Source: Deltaproteobacteria bacterium (lineage in GTDB: Bacteria > Desulfobacterota > Desulfobulbia > Desulfobulbales > Desulfocapsaceae). Taken from it: a stretch of DNA of 64,000 nt. The notes beneath the pieces are model-generated. The model was not told the DNA's origin, searched no databases, and saw only the letters and a program-made list of their open reading frames with translations. The position numbers and the translations under genes were made by a program. Where the stretch lies: contig PDQQ01000014.1 in the NCBI GenBank assembly GCA_002747825.1, positions 19,733 to 83,732 of the forward strand, in the 5' to 3' direction. Shown one piece after another: positions 17,160 to 26,245 of this stretch; the first letter of the stretch is position 1, and every line of letters begins with the position of its first letter.

Positions 17160-18278
17160 CTACTCTTCAAAGGCGTTTGCCTGATAAACCACCCTGGTCG
17201 TTTCCGCATCAAAGATATGAAGCTGCTCGAGATTGAAGGCCAGATCAACGGAGTCTCCAGCTCTGACTTCCCGGCGTCCGGCGCAACGTGCAATAAACGT
17301 TTCGCCAGAGAGATCAACAAAGAGATGATTCTCATTGCCAAGTGGTTCCACAACCTTGACCACACCAGGAAAAACCCAGTCAGCAGGCGTAGAAGCGCTT
17401 TCATCGGCAAGGGTTATCTCTTCGGTGCGGATACCGGCAACAACCTTTTGCCGGTGCTGGAGGTCTGTCTCACCAGCCCGGGGGATCGGGATGCGCAGAT
17501 CTTTGGAAAACTGCAGCCAGCTCTGCCCGTCTTTGACATCGACAACACAGGGGATCAGATTCATTGGAGGTGTTCCAATAAAGCCTGCGACAAAGACATT
17601 CGCCGGCCGCAGAAAAAGCTCGAGAGGCGTTCCCACCTGCTCAATATAACCGTTTCGCAAGACGACAATTCTATCGGCAAGGGTCATTGCCTCAACCTGA
17701 TCATGGGTCACATAGACCATGGTGGACTGAACCCTCTGGTGCAGCATTTTTATCTCGGCACGCATCTGAATACGCAATTTGGCATCCAGATTTGACAAGG
17801 GTTCATCGAAGAGAAAAACAGAGGGTTTGCGCACCATGGCCCGTCCCATGGCAACACGCTGACGCTGGCCACCGGAAAGTTCGTGGGGCCTCCTCTGCAA
17901 AAGCTCGTTGAGACCAAGGATATCGGCAACAGCCTCTACCCGCTGCAGGATCTCTTCCTTGGAGGTCTTACGCTGTCTCAGGCCAAAGGCCATATTATCA
18001 AAAACGTTCATATGCGGATAGAGCGCATAATTCTGAAAAACCATCGCCAGCCCCCGATCCTTGGGAGCCAGATCGTTAATCACCTGATCATCCATGGAGA
18101 TGGTCCCTTCACTGACCTCCTCAAGACCGGCAATCATACGCAGCAAAGTGGACTTACCACAGCCTGAAGGGCCAACCAGGACGAGAAACTCCTTATCGAC
18201 GACCTGGAGGTTGATACCATGGACAACTTCTGTTTTTCCGTACCGTTTTATTACGTTTTCAAATCGTAGTTCTGCCAT
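17160..18278 (-). CDS. ugpC: sn-glycerol-3-phosphate ABC transporter, ATP-binding protein
   Basis: The 372-residue MalK/UgpC-type ATPase has Walker A GPSGCGKST, signature LSGGQRQRVAMGRAMVRKP, Walker B 'VFLFDEPLSNLDAKLR', and a C-terminal TOBE/OB regulatory domain ('VGTPLELFLRPANVFVAGFIGTPPMNLI'). I chose ATG 18278 because family members begin with MAEL/MA; a few extra codons upstream to 18296 are possible, and no good Shine-Dalgarno is seen for either. It is transcribed divergently from ugpBAE across a 550-base spacer and should energise UgpAE. Confidence 0.9.
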   Translation of the reverse strand: MAELRFENVIKRYGKTEVVHGINLQVVDKEFLVLVGPSGCGKSTLLRMIAGLEEVSEGTISMDDQVINDLAPKDRGLAMVFQNYALYPHMNVFDNMAFGLRQRKTSKEEILQRVEAVADILGLNELLQRRPHELSGGQRQRVAMGRAMVRKPSVFLFDEPLSNLDAKLRIQMRAEIKMLHQRVQSTMVYVTHDQVEAMTLADRIVVLRNGYIEQVGTPLELFLRPANVFVAGFIGTPPMNLIPCVVDVKDGQSWLQFSKDLRIPIPRAGETDLQHRQKVVAGIRTEEITLADESASTPADWVFPGVVKVVEPLGNENHLFVDLSGETFIARCAGRREVRAGDSVDLAFNLEQLHIFDAETTRVVYQANAFEE

Positions 18279-18828
18279 ACCGACACACCATTGCATACAA
18301 GAGCATCATTTAAAAACTTCTCCGTTCAGAATTTTACCCCTCAACACTGTTGACAGGACATCGCAGGTCTGTTGCCAGACAAAAGAGATACAAGGCTCAA
18401 GCGACCGGCAGGCAAATGAAAGAGAGAAGTCATTTCGAGATCAAGCACCAGCAAACTTTTCCGACACAAGCAAGACCCTACTACAACTGAGAACAAAAAG
18501 GAACCCCAGGTCAGAAATGTCGTCAGGAAAAGCATATCTGCGACGTGACATATCCGTGGACCCTCTTTTAACCTTTTTTTTACAGGAATTGTCAAGAAAA
18601 ACCCACGATCGGAAAAACGAGGACAGAGCGCCCTCGTTGAAAAGGCTGGTAATTTTTCACCCCTTTTGCTGCTGAGAGAAAAAAAGAAAAAGTTTCATTC
18701 AGGATGATCTGAAAGGACAAAATTTCTTGACTCTCCAAAGAGAACCTACTAATTGGTAGAGCCTAAGATGTTTCAACTTCTCCCCACACGCCGGGGATTA
18801 TCACCCATACACATTCGGAGGAATTGTT
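18279..18828. promoter_or_regulatory. Divergent ugpC/ugpB control region
   Basis: This 550-base spacer separates the divergent ugpC and ugpB starts. Short open frames in it lack ribosome sites and similarity, so I call no gene. On the plus strand, TTGACT (18727-18732) lies 17 bases before TAATTG (18750-18755), a possible ugpB promoter. The -10 region overlaps a short dyad, CTAC-TAATTG-GTAG (18746-18759), which could be an operator. A GGAGGA ribosome site precedes the ugpB ATG. The assignment is suggestive only. Confidence 0.4.
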
Positions 18829-20157
18829 ATGAAATTACGCCAAATGCTTGTCGTGGCCGTTACCGGAATCACCTTAAGTGTTCCCGCCACAGTTTTTGCA
18901 AAACCTGTAACCATCCACTGGTGGCACGCCATGAGAAGTGCCAGAGGGAAGGTTGTGGACACGATGATTGAAAAATTTAATGCGTCACAGTCCGATTATG
19001 TCGTTGTCGGTACAAACAAAGGCAACTACGACGAGACAATGAACGCAGGTGTCGCCGCCTACAGAGCCAAGCGGGCCCCACATATACTGCAGGTTTTTGA
19101 GGTTGGAACGCAGACGATGATGCAGTCCGGGGCCATCTATCCGGTATACAAGCTGATGGCGGATACCGGCCACAATATTGACTGGTCAAATTATCTCCAG
19201 GCCGTTCTCTCGTACTATATGGATGCAGACGGGAACCTGATGTCCATGCCGTTTAACTCCTCGACCCCAATAATGTACTACAACGTCTCGATGTTTGAGA
19301 AAGCCGGTCTACCAATGCTTTCAAAGACTGAGCCAATCACCTGGGATGAACTCGGTGAGATTACCAAGCAGCTGGTCGACAAAAAGATTGCTCCAAACGG
19401 TATGGTAACCGCCTGGCAATCCTGGATCCAGGTAGAAAATTACAGCGCCATCCAGAACGTCGCCTTTGCCTCGAAAGCCAACGGTTATGAGAGCCTGGAC
19501 TGCGAACTGCTGATCAACAACCCAACGGTCACCAAACATATAGAACAGCTCCAATCCTGGACCAAGGACAACCGTTTTATGTATGGCGGACAGAAATATC
19601 AGGGACCAAAATCTGAGTTTATTGCCCAAAATGCCGCTATATACATGGATTCTGTCAGCGGGATTGCCAAACTGAAGAAGGCGGTAAAAGATTTTAAATG
19701 GGACGCCGCGCCGCTGCCGGTAGAGGCCAGCATGAAAACCCCTCAGAACAGTATTATCGGTGGTGCGTCCCTGTGGGTATTGAACGGACACAGCAAGAAG
19801 GAATATGAGGGTGTTGCGGCATTTCTGTCCTTTTTGGCAAGCAACGAAATGCAGAAATATTGGCATAAAGAAACCGGCTACTTCCCGATCACCCTCAATG
19901 CCTACAATGAGCTGAAAGAAGAAGGTTACTACAAGGAGAATCCGCTGCAAACTGTCGGTATTGACCAGCTTAACAGGGCGAAACCGACCAAAATATCCCG
20001 TGGCTTACGTCTCGGTTATTTTGTACAGATCCGCAATATCATCAACGAAGAGCTTGAGCTTGTCTGGAATGGTAAAAAGACACCCCAGGAGGCCCTTGAT
20101 AATGCGGTCGAACGAAGCAATATCCAGCTCAAGACCTTTGCCAAAACCTACAAATAA
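18829..20157 (+). CDS. ugpB: sn-glycerol-3-phosphate ABC transporter, periplasmic binding protein
   Basis: This 442-residue extracellular binding protein has a signal peptide (1-24, cleavage after VFA) and the mature start 'KPVTIHWWHAMRSARGKVVDTMIEKFN', characteristic of UgpB. 'SMPFNSSTPIMYYNVSMFEKAGL' and 'GGASLWVLNGHSKKEYEGVAAFLSFL' are further UgpB-like motifs for binding G3P or glycerophosphodiesters. It is first in ugpBAE; a hairpin separates it from ugpA, which suits the higher expression normally needed for a binding protein. Confidence 0.9.
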   Translation: MKLRQMLVVAVTGITLSVPATVFAKPVTIHWWHAMRSARGKVVDTMIEKFNASQSDYVVVGTNKGNYDETMNAGVAAYRAKRAPHILQVFEVGTQTMMQSGAIYPVYKLMADTGHNIDWSNYLQAVLSYYMDADGNLMSMPFNSSTPIMYYNVSMFEKAGLPMLSKTEPITWDELGEITKQLVDKKIAPNGMVTAWQSWIQVENYSAIQNVAFASKANGYESLDCELLINNPTVTKHIEQLQSWTKDNRFMYGGQKYQGPKSEFIAQNAAIYMDSVSGIAKLKKAVKDFKWDAAPLPVEASMKTPQNSIIGGASLWVLNGHSKKEYEGVAAFLSFLASNEMQKYWHKETGYFPITLNAYNELKEEGYYKENPLQTVGIDQLNRAKPTKISRGLRLGYFVQIRNIINEELELVWNGKKTPQEALDNAVERSNIQLKTFAKTYK

Positions 20158-20215
20158 GAGGATCATCCAGATGGACTGGAAACGACCGTCTGTCGGCTGA
20201 TTCTCCCGACTGAAA

Positions 20216-20243
20216 GAGGAGCCCTATGTCAGAAGGGCTCCTC
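20216..20243 (+). promoter_or_regulatory. Perfect hairpin sequestering a ribosome site upstream of ugpA
   Basis: GAGGAGCCCT (20216-20225) and AGGGCTCCTC (20234-20243) are perfect 10-base complements around an 8-base loop. No T-tract follows, so it is not a standard terminator. The left arm contains the GAGGAG ribosome site of a 10-codon ORF beginning in the loop. Such intercistronic stems between binding-protein and permease genes commonly stabilise the upstream mRNA and limit downstream expression. Confidence 0.7.
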
Positions 20244-20258
20244 GCTGGCCTGTTATGA
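20226..20258 (+). CDS. Putative 10-residue leader peptide coupled to ugpA
   Basis: An ATG at 20226, preceded by AGAGGAG at good spacing, opens a frame for MSEGLLAGLL and a TGA stop at 20256-20258 that overlaps the ugpA ATG (20255-20257) as ATGA. ugpA itself has no visible Shine-Dalgarno, so translation of this mini-ORF may deliver ribosomes to ugpA. Its own start region lies in the hairpin at 20216-20243. Whether it is translated is inference. Confidence 0.4.
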   Translation: MSEGLLAGLL

Positions 20259-21145
20259 TTAAACGATCGACCTTCAAATCGCCCTATTTACCATACCTGC
20301 TGATCCTGCCCCAGATCGTCATAACCCTGACGTTTTTTTACTGGCCGGCAGTGCAGGGGCTGATACAGTCCACCCTCCTCAGTGATCCTTTCGGGCAAAG
20401 CAGCAAGTTTGTATGGTTTTATAATTATATCGAAATATTTACGGATCCGCTGTATCTCCAGTCGATTCTTATAACCTTTATCTTCAGCCTCTCGGTTGCC
20501 TCCGTCTCCATTGCTCTGGGACTGTTCATTGCCACCATGGCCAACAGGGCCCTGAGGGCCACGGCACTTGTGCGAACCCTCCTTATCTGGCCATATGCGG
20601 TTGCTCCGGCAATCTCGGGGATTCTCTGGCTGTTCCTTTTACACCCGTCCTACGGCATCGTGGCGCTGGCGATAAACTCCTGGTTTGGTCTGGACTGGAA
20701 CCCGGTTCTCAAAGGAACCGATGCGATGGTCATGATTACCATGGCCGCAGCCTGGAAACAGATCAGCTACAATTTTGTCTTCTTTATGGCCGGACTCCAG
20801 GCCGTTCCCAAATCCCTTATCGAGGCCGCTGCCATCGATGGAGCCAGCCCACTCAAACGGTTCTGGAGGATCACCTTTCCGCTGCTCTCTCCCACCTTTT
20901 TCTTCCTGTCGGTGATGAACGTCATTTACTCGTTTTTCGAGACCTTTGGCGTCATTCATACCGTGACCCAGGGTGGGCCGGGAGGTTCAACAAATATTCT
21001 CGTATACAAGGTCTATCAGGATGGTTTCGTTGGCTTGAATCTGGGTTCTTCATCGGCCCAGTCCGTTGTGCTCATGTCATTAATTGTTACGATCACCGTA
21101 CTCCAGTTCAGATACGTTGAGAAAAAAGTTCAATACACCGGATAG
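20255..21145 (+). CDS. ugpA: sn-glycerol-3-phosphate ABC transporter, permease UgpA
   Basis: The 296-residue MalF-type permease has six membrane segments and starts 'SPYLPYLLILPQIVITLTFFYWPAVQGL', typical of UgpA. The EAA loop ('KSLIEAAAIDGASPLKRFWRITFPLLSPTFFF', ~187-218) is intact. 'THTQGGPGGSTNILVYKVYQDGF'-like C-terminal residues (VTQGGPGGSTNILVY) also match. The ATG at 20255 lacks its own ribosome site and overlaps a leader mini-ORF. It forms the channel with UgpE. Confidence 0.9.
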   Translation: MIKRSTFKSPYLPYLLILPQIVITLTFFYWPAVQGLIQSTLLSDPFGQSSKFVWFYNYIEIFTDPLYLQSILITFIFSLSVASVSIALGLFIATMANRALRATALVRTLLIWPYAVAPAISGILWLFLLHPSYGIVALAINSWFGLDWNPVLKGTDAMVMITMAAAWKQISYNFVFFMAGLQAVPKSLIEAAAIDGASPLKRFWRITFPLLSPTFFFLSVMNVIYSFFETFGVIHTVTQGGPGGSTNILVYKVYQDGFVGLNLGSSSAQSVVLMSLIVTITVLQFRYVEKKVQYTG

Positions 21146-21150
21146 TTCCC

Positions 21151-22071
21151 ATGGTCGAAAAAACGCCTGTGCTTGACACATTTACCTACGTCTTCCTCAT
21201 TGTCGGCATTCTGATCGTTGGTTTTCCAATGATTTACAGTCTGATCGCTGCGACCCTGCCCCTTGAGGATGTCTCTCGGGTTCCGATGCCGCTTATCCCG
21301 GGGGATCAGTTCTTCGAAAACATGCGCGAAGCCTGGACCAGGGGCAATCTGGGGCGTCAGATTTTGAACTCCTTTATTATGGCGGCCGGTATTACCATCG
21401 GCAAGATAACCATCTCCATTATCGGTGCCTTTTCCATCGTCTATTTTAACTATCGGCTTCGAGTAGTCGCCTTTGCCTCGGTTTTCTGCACCTTGATGCT
21501 CCCGGTCGAGGTACGGATTATGCCAACCTTTGAGGTGGCCTCAAACGTTTTGGGCCCTCTCCAGGCGACATGTACCTTTCTTCATCTGGACAGGCTTATC
21601 GCCTGGTTCGTCGGCAACGACTTTGAGATGCATCTCAACTGGTCTCTGCTGGACAGTTATACCGGTCTGATTATGCCGCTCATCGCTTCGGCCACCTGTA
21701 CCTTCTTGTTCCGCCAGTTCTTCCTGACCGTGCCCGAAGAGCTCTGTGAAGCGGCAAAAATGGATGGTGCCAGCCCGATGACCTTTTTCAGAAAGATACT
21801 GCTTCCTCTGTCTACCACCAACATTGCGGCACTTATTGTTATTGAGTTTGTCTATGGTTACAACCAGTATCTCTGGCCTCTTCTGATCACAACAGATCCC
21901 AATATGACAACTGCGGTCATCGGCCTTCAGGATCTGATCCCCCAGGCGGATGACCTCCCGGAATGGAACGTTGCTCTCAGCGCAGCGCTTCTCGTCATGC
22001 TGCCACCTGTCACAGTGGTTTTGTCGATGCAGCGCTGGTTTGTTAAAGGACTTATCGAAAGAGAGAAGTAA
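21151..22071 (+). CDS. ugpE: sn-glycerol-3-phosphate ABC transporter, permease UgpE
   Basis: The 306-residue MalG-type permease has six membrane segments, with the EAA loop 'VPEELCEAAKMDGASPMTFFRKILLPLSTTNIAAL' near residues 193-227. It is longer than many UgpE proteins because of an insertion around residues 128-160 ('EVASNVLGPLQATCTFLHLDRLIAWFVG'). It starts 5 bases after ugpA. The short spacing and lack of an evident Shine-Dalgarno suggest translational coupling to ugpA. Confidence 0.88.
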   Translation: MVEKTPVLDTFTYVFLIVGILIVGFPMIYSLIAATLPLEDVSRVPMPLIPGDQFFENMREAWTRGNLGRQILNSFIMAAGITIGKITISIIGAFSIVYFNYRLRVVAFASVFCTLMLPVEVRIMPTFEVASNVLGPLQATCTFLHLDRLIAWFVGNDFEMHLNWSLLDSYTGLIMPLIASATCTFLFRQFFLTVPEELCEAAKMDGASPMTFFRKILLPLSTTNIAALIVIEFVYGYNQYLWPLLITTDPNMTTAVIGLQDLIPQADDLPEWNVALSAALLVMLPPVTVVLSMQRWFVKGLIEREK

Positions 22072-22157
22072 GGGATTGCGCCTGAAAGACCGTTACCATC
22101 AGTTTTCGAACGCCGTGAGGATTACAAGAGAGAACAAGCCATAGGAAAAGGAGCTTT

Positions 22158-23858
22158 TTATTCCGCTTTCGGCCAGGCTCTGTAACAGCTTCTGCCCGCC
22201 TCCTTTGCCAGATACAGTGCCTGATCAGCACCGTGCAGGAACTGCTCTGCCCCGTAGTCTGGCTTGGAAAGACAACCACCAACACTGACACTCAAACGGA
22301 TCTCCCCCTCAAGACAGCCATGCTCGCTCACCTGTTGACAAATCCTTTCCCCAAGGATCTTCAGATTATCTCGACTGATCGGATGCAACAGTACGAGGAA
22401 CTCATCTCCTCCCCAACGTGATGCCTGGTCAAAGGATCTGATATTTTCACGAATAATGTCGGCCACAGCCACCAGGACCTGGTCTCCGGCCCCGTGGCCG
22501 TGTTTATCGTTTATCTTCTTGAACCAATCCACATCAAGGCACAGCAGTCCCGCTGTGTTCTGTTCACGACGGGCTTGATCAAGGCGGTTTTCGATACAGC
22601 GCAACATACCGCGTCGATTCAGCAGCCCCGTCAAAGGATCAAGACTGGCGACCCTTTCCAAACTGAGGGTACGCTGCTTCACCTTCCTTTCAAGATCGCG
22701 GCGGGACAGAAGAACAACGTTTGCCATCTCCTTAAAATGTTCAACAAGCTGTGCAACCTCGCCTATCCCTTCTGACTGTAACTCTTCTTCAGGGGCCTCA
22801 CCATCCTGCACCCGACCCATAGCAGCTGTCAGAGAAGCAATTGGATTGATCAGAAAGTGGTTGAGTGCCAGATTAAAGACGAGAATGGAAAGCAGCAGCA
22901 CACCAATAAGAACAAAAATGAGTGTCGAGAATTGGGAGAGAGGGAGTACCGTCTGTAAATTGATCATCGTCAATTCAAACCAGTCGATCTCTGGCAGATA
23001 GACGATTCCAACCAGGTAGGGATGCCCCCCGGACCTGACCAAAACGGTAGAGACGGATTTTCTCCGACTTTTCAGTTCGCCAAAAGCCTTCTCAAGCCTT
23101 TCAAGGGTGCCAGAATCTGCAAAGATACGCTCAAGCCCCCTATCCTTAGCATCCTTGTAACCTGCATCAACAAGAAAACCGTCGTGACTGAGCTGAATCT
23201 GGCCATACGCATCGACAAAAAAACTCTGTATCCCGGACTCCTTGTTCAAGGCCAGCTGCTCGGTAAAGAGCGTCAAGTCCATTCCTGTGCCAACCAGCCC
23301 CAGCACCTCGTCACCATCCCTTATCAAGGAATTGATCCAGAGTCGGGTAATACCCAAGGCCCGATCCAGAGAAACGTTAAGCTGCAGCGGATCTTTTCCA
23401 TTGACTGTTCGGAAAAACCATTGATCTTCAGTCGCTTGAGAATTCAGAACGTAGCGAAGCTGCTGTCCATCAAAATCATTATTGGAATTATTGTAGTAAT
23501 ACTGTCTGTTGGCCAGAAAAACCGCAAAATAGTTATTGTCTATAAAATTATAACGGAAATTTTCCAATAATCGTAAGCCACTCCTTTTCAACACCGGATC
23601 TTCCGGACTGCGGGCCCATTCAATTAAGGCCGGAGATTTGGCCAACTGCCTGGCAAGGGTGATTTCACGATAAATTGGTTGCAGGATTTGCGTCTTGTCA
23701 TAGAGGACCTGTTTCCAGATAAACTTCGCCGCCCACTGCTGAGTGATATCGTTTGCATTGGTACGCACGGACCAGACAATAGCTGCTGTTGCTATCAAAA
23801 ACAGAAAGACAGCCAGAAGCAGAAAAGCAAACTTGAGATTCATCCGCCTTCTAGGCAT
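22158..23858 (-). CDS. Membrane-bound diguanylate cyclase (Cache-HAMP-GGDEF)
   Basis: This 566-residue protein has a first membrane segment (~7-30), a periplasmic Cache-like sensor region (~35-285), a second membrane segment (~300-325), a HAMP-like linker and a GGDEF domain (~400-560). The active site is intact (RWGGDEFLVLL), and RSFD five residues upstream is the RxxD inhibitory site for cyclic-di-GMP feedback. I chose ATG 23858 because GGAGAG precedes it. It produces cyclic-di-GMP, opposing the HD-GYP proteins encoded upstream at 13.5-16.9 kb. It is convergent with ugpE. Confidence 0.9.
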   Translation of the reverse strand: MPRRRMNLKFAFLLLAVFLFLIATAAIVWSVRTNANDITQQWAAKFIWKQVLYDKTQILQPIYREITLARQLAKSPALIEWARSPEDPVLKRSGLRLLENFRYNFIDNNYFAVFLANRQYYYNNSNNDFDGQQLRYVLNSQATEDQWFFRTVNGKDPLQLNVSLDRALGITRLWINSLIRDGDEVLGLVGTGMDLTLFTEQLALNKESGIQSFFVDAYGQIQLSHDGFLVDAGYKDAKDRGLERIFADSGTLERLEKAFGELKSRRKSVSTVLVRSGGHPYLVGIVYLPEIDWFELTMINLQTVLPLSQFSTLIFVLIGVLLLSILVFNLALNHFLINPIASLTAAMGRVQDGEAPEEELQSEGIGEVAQLVEHFKEMANVVLLSRRDLERKVKQRTLSLERVASLDPLTGLLNRRGMLRCIENRLDQARREQNTAGLLCLDVDWFKKINDKHGHGAGDQVLVAVADIIRENIRSFDQASRWGGDEFLVLLHPISRDNLKILGERICQQVSEHGCLEGEIRLSVSVGGCLSKPDYGAEQFLHGADQALYLAKEAGRSCYRAWPKAE

Positions 23859-23954
23859 CAATACTCTCCGGCAATAGACAATACTCCTCCACAAAGCCCT
23901 TCAAAATACAAAAGATATGTTAAAAAAAAGAATGCAGCCGAATACCCTCACAAA

Positions 23955-23994
23955 AAAGAAAAGGCCGCAGATCTCAAAAGATACTGCGGCCTTT
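23955..23994 (-). terminator. Intrinsic terminator of tRNA-Phe
   Basis: AAAGGCCGCAG (23960-23970) and CTGCGGCCTTT (23984-23994) form an 11-base perfect stem around a 13-base loop. On the minus strand the stem runs into a T-rich tract (TTTTCTTTTTT). It lies 26 bases downstream of the tRNA gene. Confidence 0.9.
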
Positions 23995-24020
23995 ACGCTT
24001 ATGAAACATTCATAAACCTC

Positions 24021-24096
<76 letters not shown>

Positions 24097-24221
24097 TTCT
24101 TTTGAAGGAGCCTTTTTACTCGACTTCCACGACTGTGTCAATAGGCAACCTTATACTCTCCATAATTTTCTACCATTTACTTCCCGTAGAAAATCTCTCT
24201 GCCGCTATCAATGAGCCATCC

Positions 24222-25025
24222 TTATGGGTTATCGCTAATATCAAGATCGAGATCCAGATCGAGATCCAGATCATCAATAAAGCCATCAGCAGTATTGTCA
24301 CTGGCATCATCGCCTGAAAAATCAAGCTCATCTAAAGAGATCTCTCCCTCCTGAATCGGCTCAAGATTTTTCTCTGCGCCAAGATCCAGATCACCTATAT
24401 CAAATCCCAGGTCAAGATCCTCCAGTTCTATTGTAGAGTCTGCATCATCTCTTTGCAGGTCAAGGCGTTCTTCCTCACCCGATGTGTCGTCAGGCCGGGC
24501 ATAAGCGGCTGGGGCCTGCAGATCAGACATATCCTCAAGTTCTTCAGGCATTGGCATGTCAGGAAGCTGTTGAACGTCCTCTTCAACTTCAAAAACCTCA
24601 TCTACAGCTGCCTCCTCCTTCGCCAAAGAAGAGATCTTATAATGCTCTGCGTCAACCTCGATATCTCCTTCCAGAAAATTCTCATCCTCAGAGGCATTCC
24701 CCTCTTCTGCCACCTCCTCAAAATCATCGGCGTATATTTCCGTATCATCGACATCATCGACAGGTGCTGTCTCTTCAGTCCCTTCAAAGATATCGACATC
24801 ATCAACCTCCTGATCCGCCTCTTCAAGAGTATTTTCCAGCTCGCTCTCTCGTAAAACAGCGCTCTCTTCTTCTGCACCAAGGCTTTGAATGTGCAAGAAA
24901 CTCGGCGGTACGACATCATACACCGAGCCCTGAACAAGCTCCGATGCAGACTCGATATTCTTTTTACATCTCCCACAGTTGGTAAGGGCATCAAATGAAA
25001 TATATCCACATTTAGGGCAACGCAT
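24222..25025 (-). CDS. Acidic protein with N-terminal zinc ribbon, function unknown
   Basis: The 267-residue product starts with a four-cysteine zinc ribbon (MRCPKCGYISFDALTNCGRCKKN, key residues C3, C6, C17, C20). The rest is a long, highly acidic, low-complexity region rich in Asp, Glu and Leu, ending in alternating Asp-Leu (DLDLDLDLDLDIS). ATG 25025 is chosen because the ribbon begins there; the open frame extends upstream but the extra sequence is basic and Cys-rich with no similarity. No membrane segment is visible. It resembles zinc-ribbon/acidic proteins of Desulfobacterota whose role is unknown. The acidic tail may be disordered. Confidence 0.7.
   Translation of the reverse strand: MRCPKCGYISFDALTNCGRCKKNIESASELVQGSVYDVVPPSFLHIQSLGAEEESAVLRESELENTLEEADQEVDDVDIFEGTEETAPVDDVDDTEIYADDFEEVAEEGNASEDENFLEGDIEVDAEHYKISSLAKEEAAVDEVFEVEEDVQQLPDMPMPEELEDMSDLQAPAAYARPDDTSGEEERLDLQRDDADSTIELEDLDLGFDIGDLDLGAEKNLEPIQEGEISLDELDFSGDDASDNTADGFIDDLDLDLDLDLDISDNP
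24245..24277. repeat. 12-base tandem repeat encoding (Asp-Leu)n
   Basis: The unit GATCGAGATCCA is repeated nearly perfectly more than twice (24245-24277) inside the end of the zinc-ribbon gene and encodes alternating Asp-Leu on the minus strand. Copy number could change by slippage without breaking the frame. Confidence 0.75.
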
Positions 25026-25396
25026 AAAACAAAACCTCATTTTTACTTTCTTGCACGGAGGAATCTTGAAATCCCGACTCCTCATCCCGCTCCTTTTTTG
25101 CCGTCGCAAAGCTCTCCGCACAATGCCATGACAAACGAGCAGATTTTCACAACATCGCCAACAGGAGCAAAATCTGGGATTCCCTGAGACTCCCATACAA
25201 CGAATCCAGAGATCTCCGATCTAGAGTCTAATTATCTCACACAATTAGCCCACGAATCAAGCTTTTTTTTTCTTAAAGAACGGAACTCTTCAGGCCCGAA
25301 AAGGAGTAAAATATACAAATTCAATCCAGAAGAGGGGCCCCATATCTGCGTCAATAACGTTGTTCGGGTGCCTGCATATCCTTGTCAGAGAAAATC

Positions 25397-26230
25397 CTAC
25401 AACCAATCCAAGCCGATATCACAGGCCAGAGCAGAATGCGTCAGTGCCCCAACAGAAATGATATCGACACCGCAACGGGCGATATCCTCGACCGTCTCCA
25501 GGCTGACACCGCCAGATGCCTCAACAAGGGCCCTGCCATCAATGCGTTGTACGGCCTCTCTGAGCATCGTTGTATCCATATTGTCGAGCATAATGATATC
25601 AACACCGCAGGCAATACTCTCTTCGACCTGCTGCAGCGTATCGGTTTCCACCTCTATGCGCATGGTGTGGGGAACCCGACGGCGAACCCGGGCTACCGCC
25701 TCGCTGATCGAGCCACAGGCAGCGATATGATTATCTTTTATCAATATACCATCGGCAAGGTTAAATCTGTGATTATAACCGCCACCGACAGATACGGCAT
25801 ATTTTTCAAGCATCCGCAAACCCGGTGTCGTCTTACGGGTATCGGTTATCTGCACCCGATATTCACGAACCCTGTCCACGAACTGCCGGGTAAGGGTGGC
25901 AATACCAGAGAGACGCTGCAGAAGATTGAGGGCCACCCGTTCCGCCTTCAGCATATCGACAACGGGGCCACGCACTTCTAAAAGAGAGGTACCCGACTCC
26001 ACATGCTGGCCGTCCCGGATGCCATTGGCAAAGGAGAACGCTGCATTTTGTGCTTTAAAAACTGCTGGGACAACCTCCTCCAGCCCGGCGATCAGACATC
26101 TGTCACGGGCAACAAAACGCGCCGTTCCGCCCTCCTCTGCTGTAAAAATGGATTCACTGGTCATATCTCCCCGGCCAATATCCTCTTCCAGAAAGCCGCG
26201 GACCAGTCTTTGCAAAATATTCTTATCCAT
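25397..26230 (-). CDS. nadC: Nicotinate-nucleotide pyrophosphorylase (quinolinate phosphoribosyltransferase)
   Basis: NadC converts quinolinate and PRPP to nicotinate mononucleotide in NAD synthesis. The 277-residue protein has 'EDIGRGDMTSESIF', 'ALNLLQRLSGIATLTRQFVDRV', 'ITDTRKTTPGLRMLEKYAVSVGGGYNHRFNLADGILIKDNHI', 'IEVETDTLQQVEE', 'IMLDNM' and 'VEASGGVSLE', covering the known phosphate- and quinolinate-binding residues. It follows valS by 15 bases on the same strand, so the two are probably co-transcribed. nadA and nadB are not in the window. Confidence 0.95.
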   Translation of the reverse strand: MDKNILQRLVRGFLEEDIGRGDMTSESIFTAEEGGTARFVARDRCLIAGLEEVVPAVFKAQNAAFSFANGIRDGQHVESGTSLLEVRGPVVDMLKAERVALNLLQRLSGIATLTRQFVDRVREYRVQITDTRKTTPGLRMLEKYAVSVGGGYNHRFNLADGILIKDNHIAACGSISEAVARVRRRVPHTMRIEVETDTLQQVEESIACGVDIIMLDNMDTTMLREAVQRIDGRALVEASGGVSLETVEDIARCGVDIISVGALTHSALACDIGLDWL

Positions 26231-26245
26231 ACCAGAGAGCCCCTT

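Noticed and set aside
20216..20243. Intrinsic terminator between ugpB and ugpA
   Set aside because: The stem is perfect but no T-tract follows, and ugpA continues the operon; an mRNA-stability or translation structure fits better.
24245..24277. Possible CRISPR-like or intergenic repeat
   Set aside because: It is a short 12-base coding repeat within the zinc-ribbon gene, without spacers.
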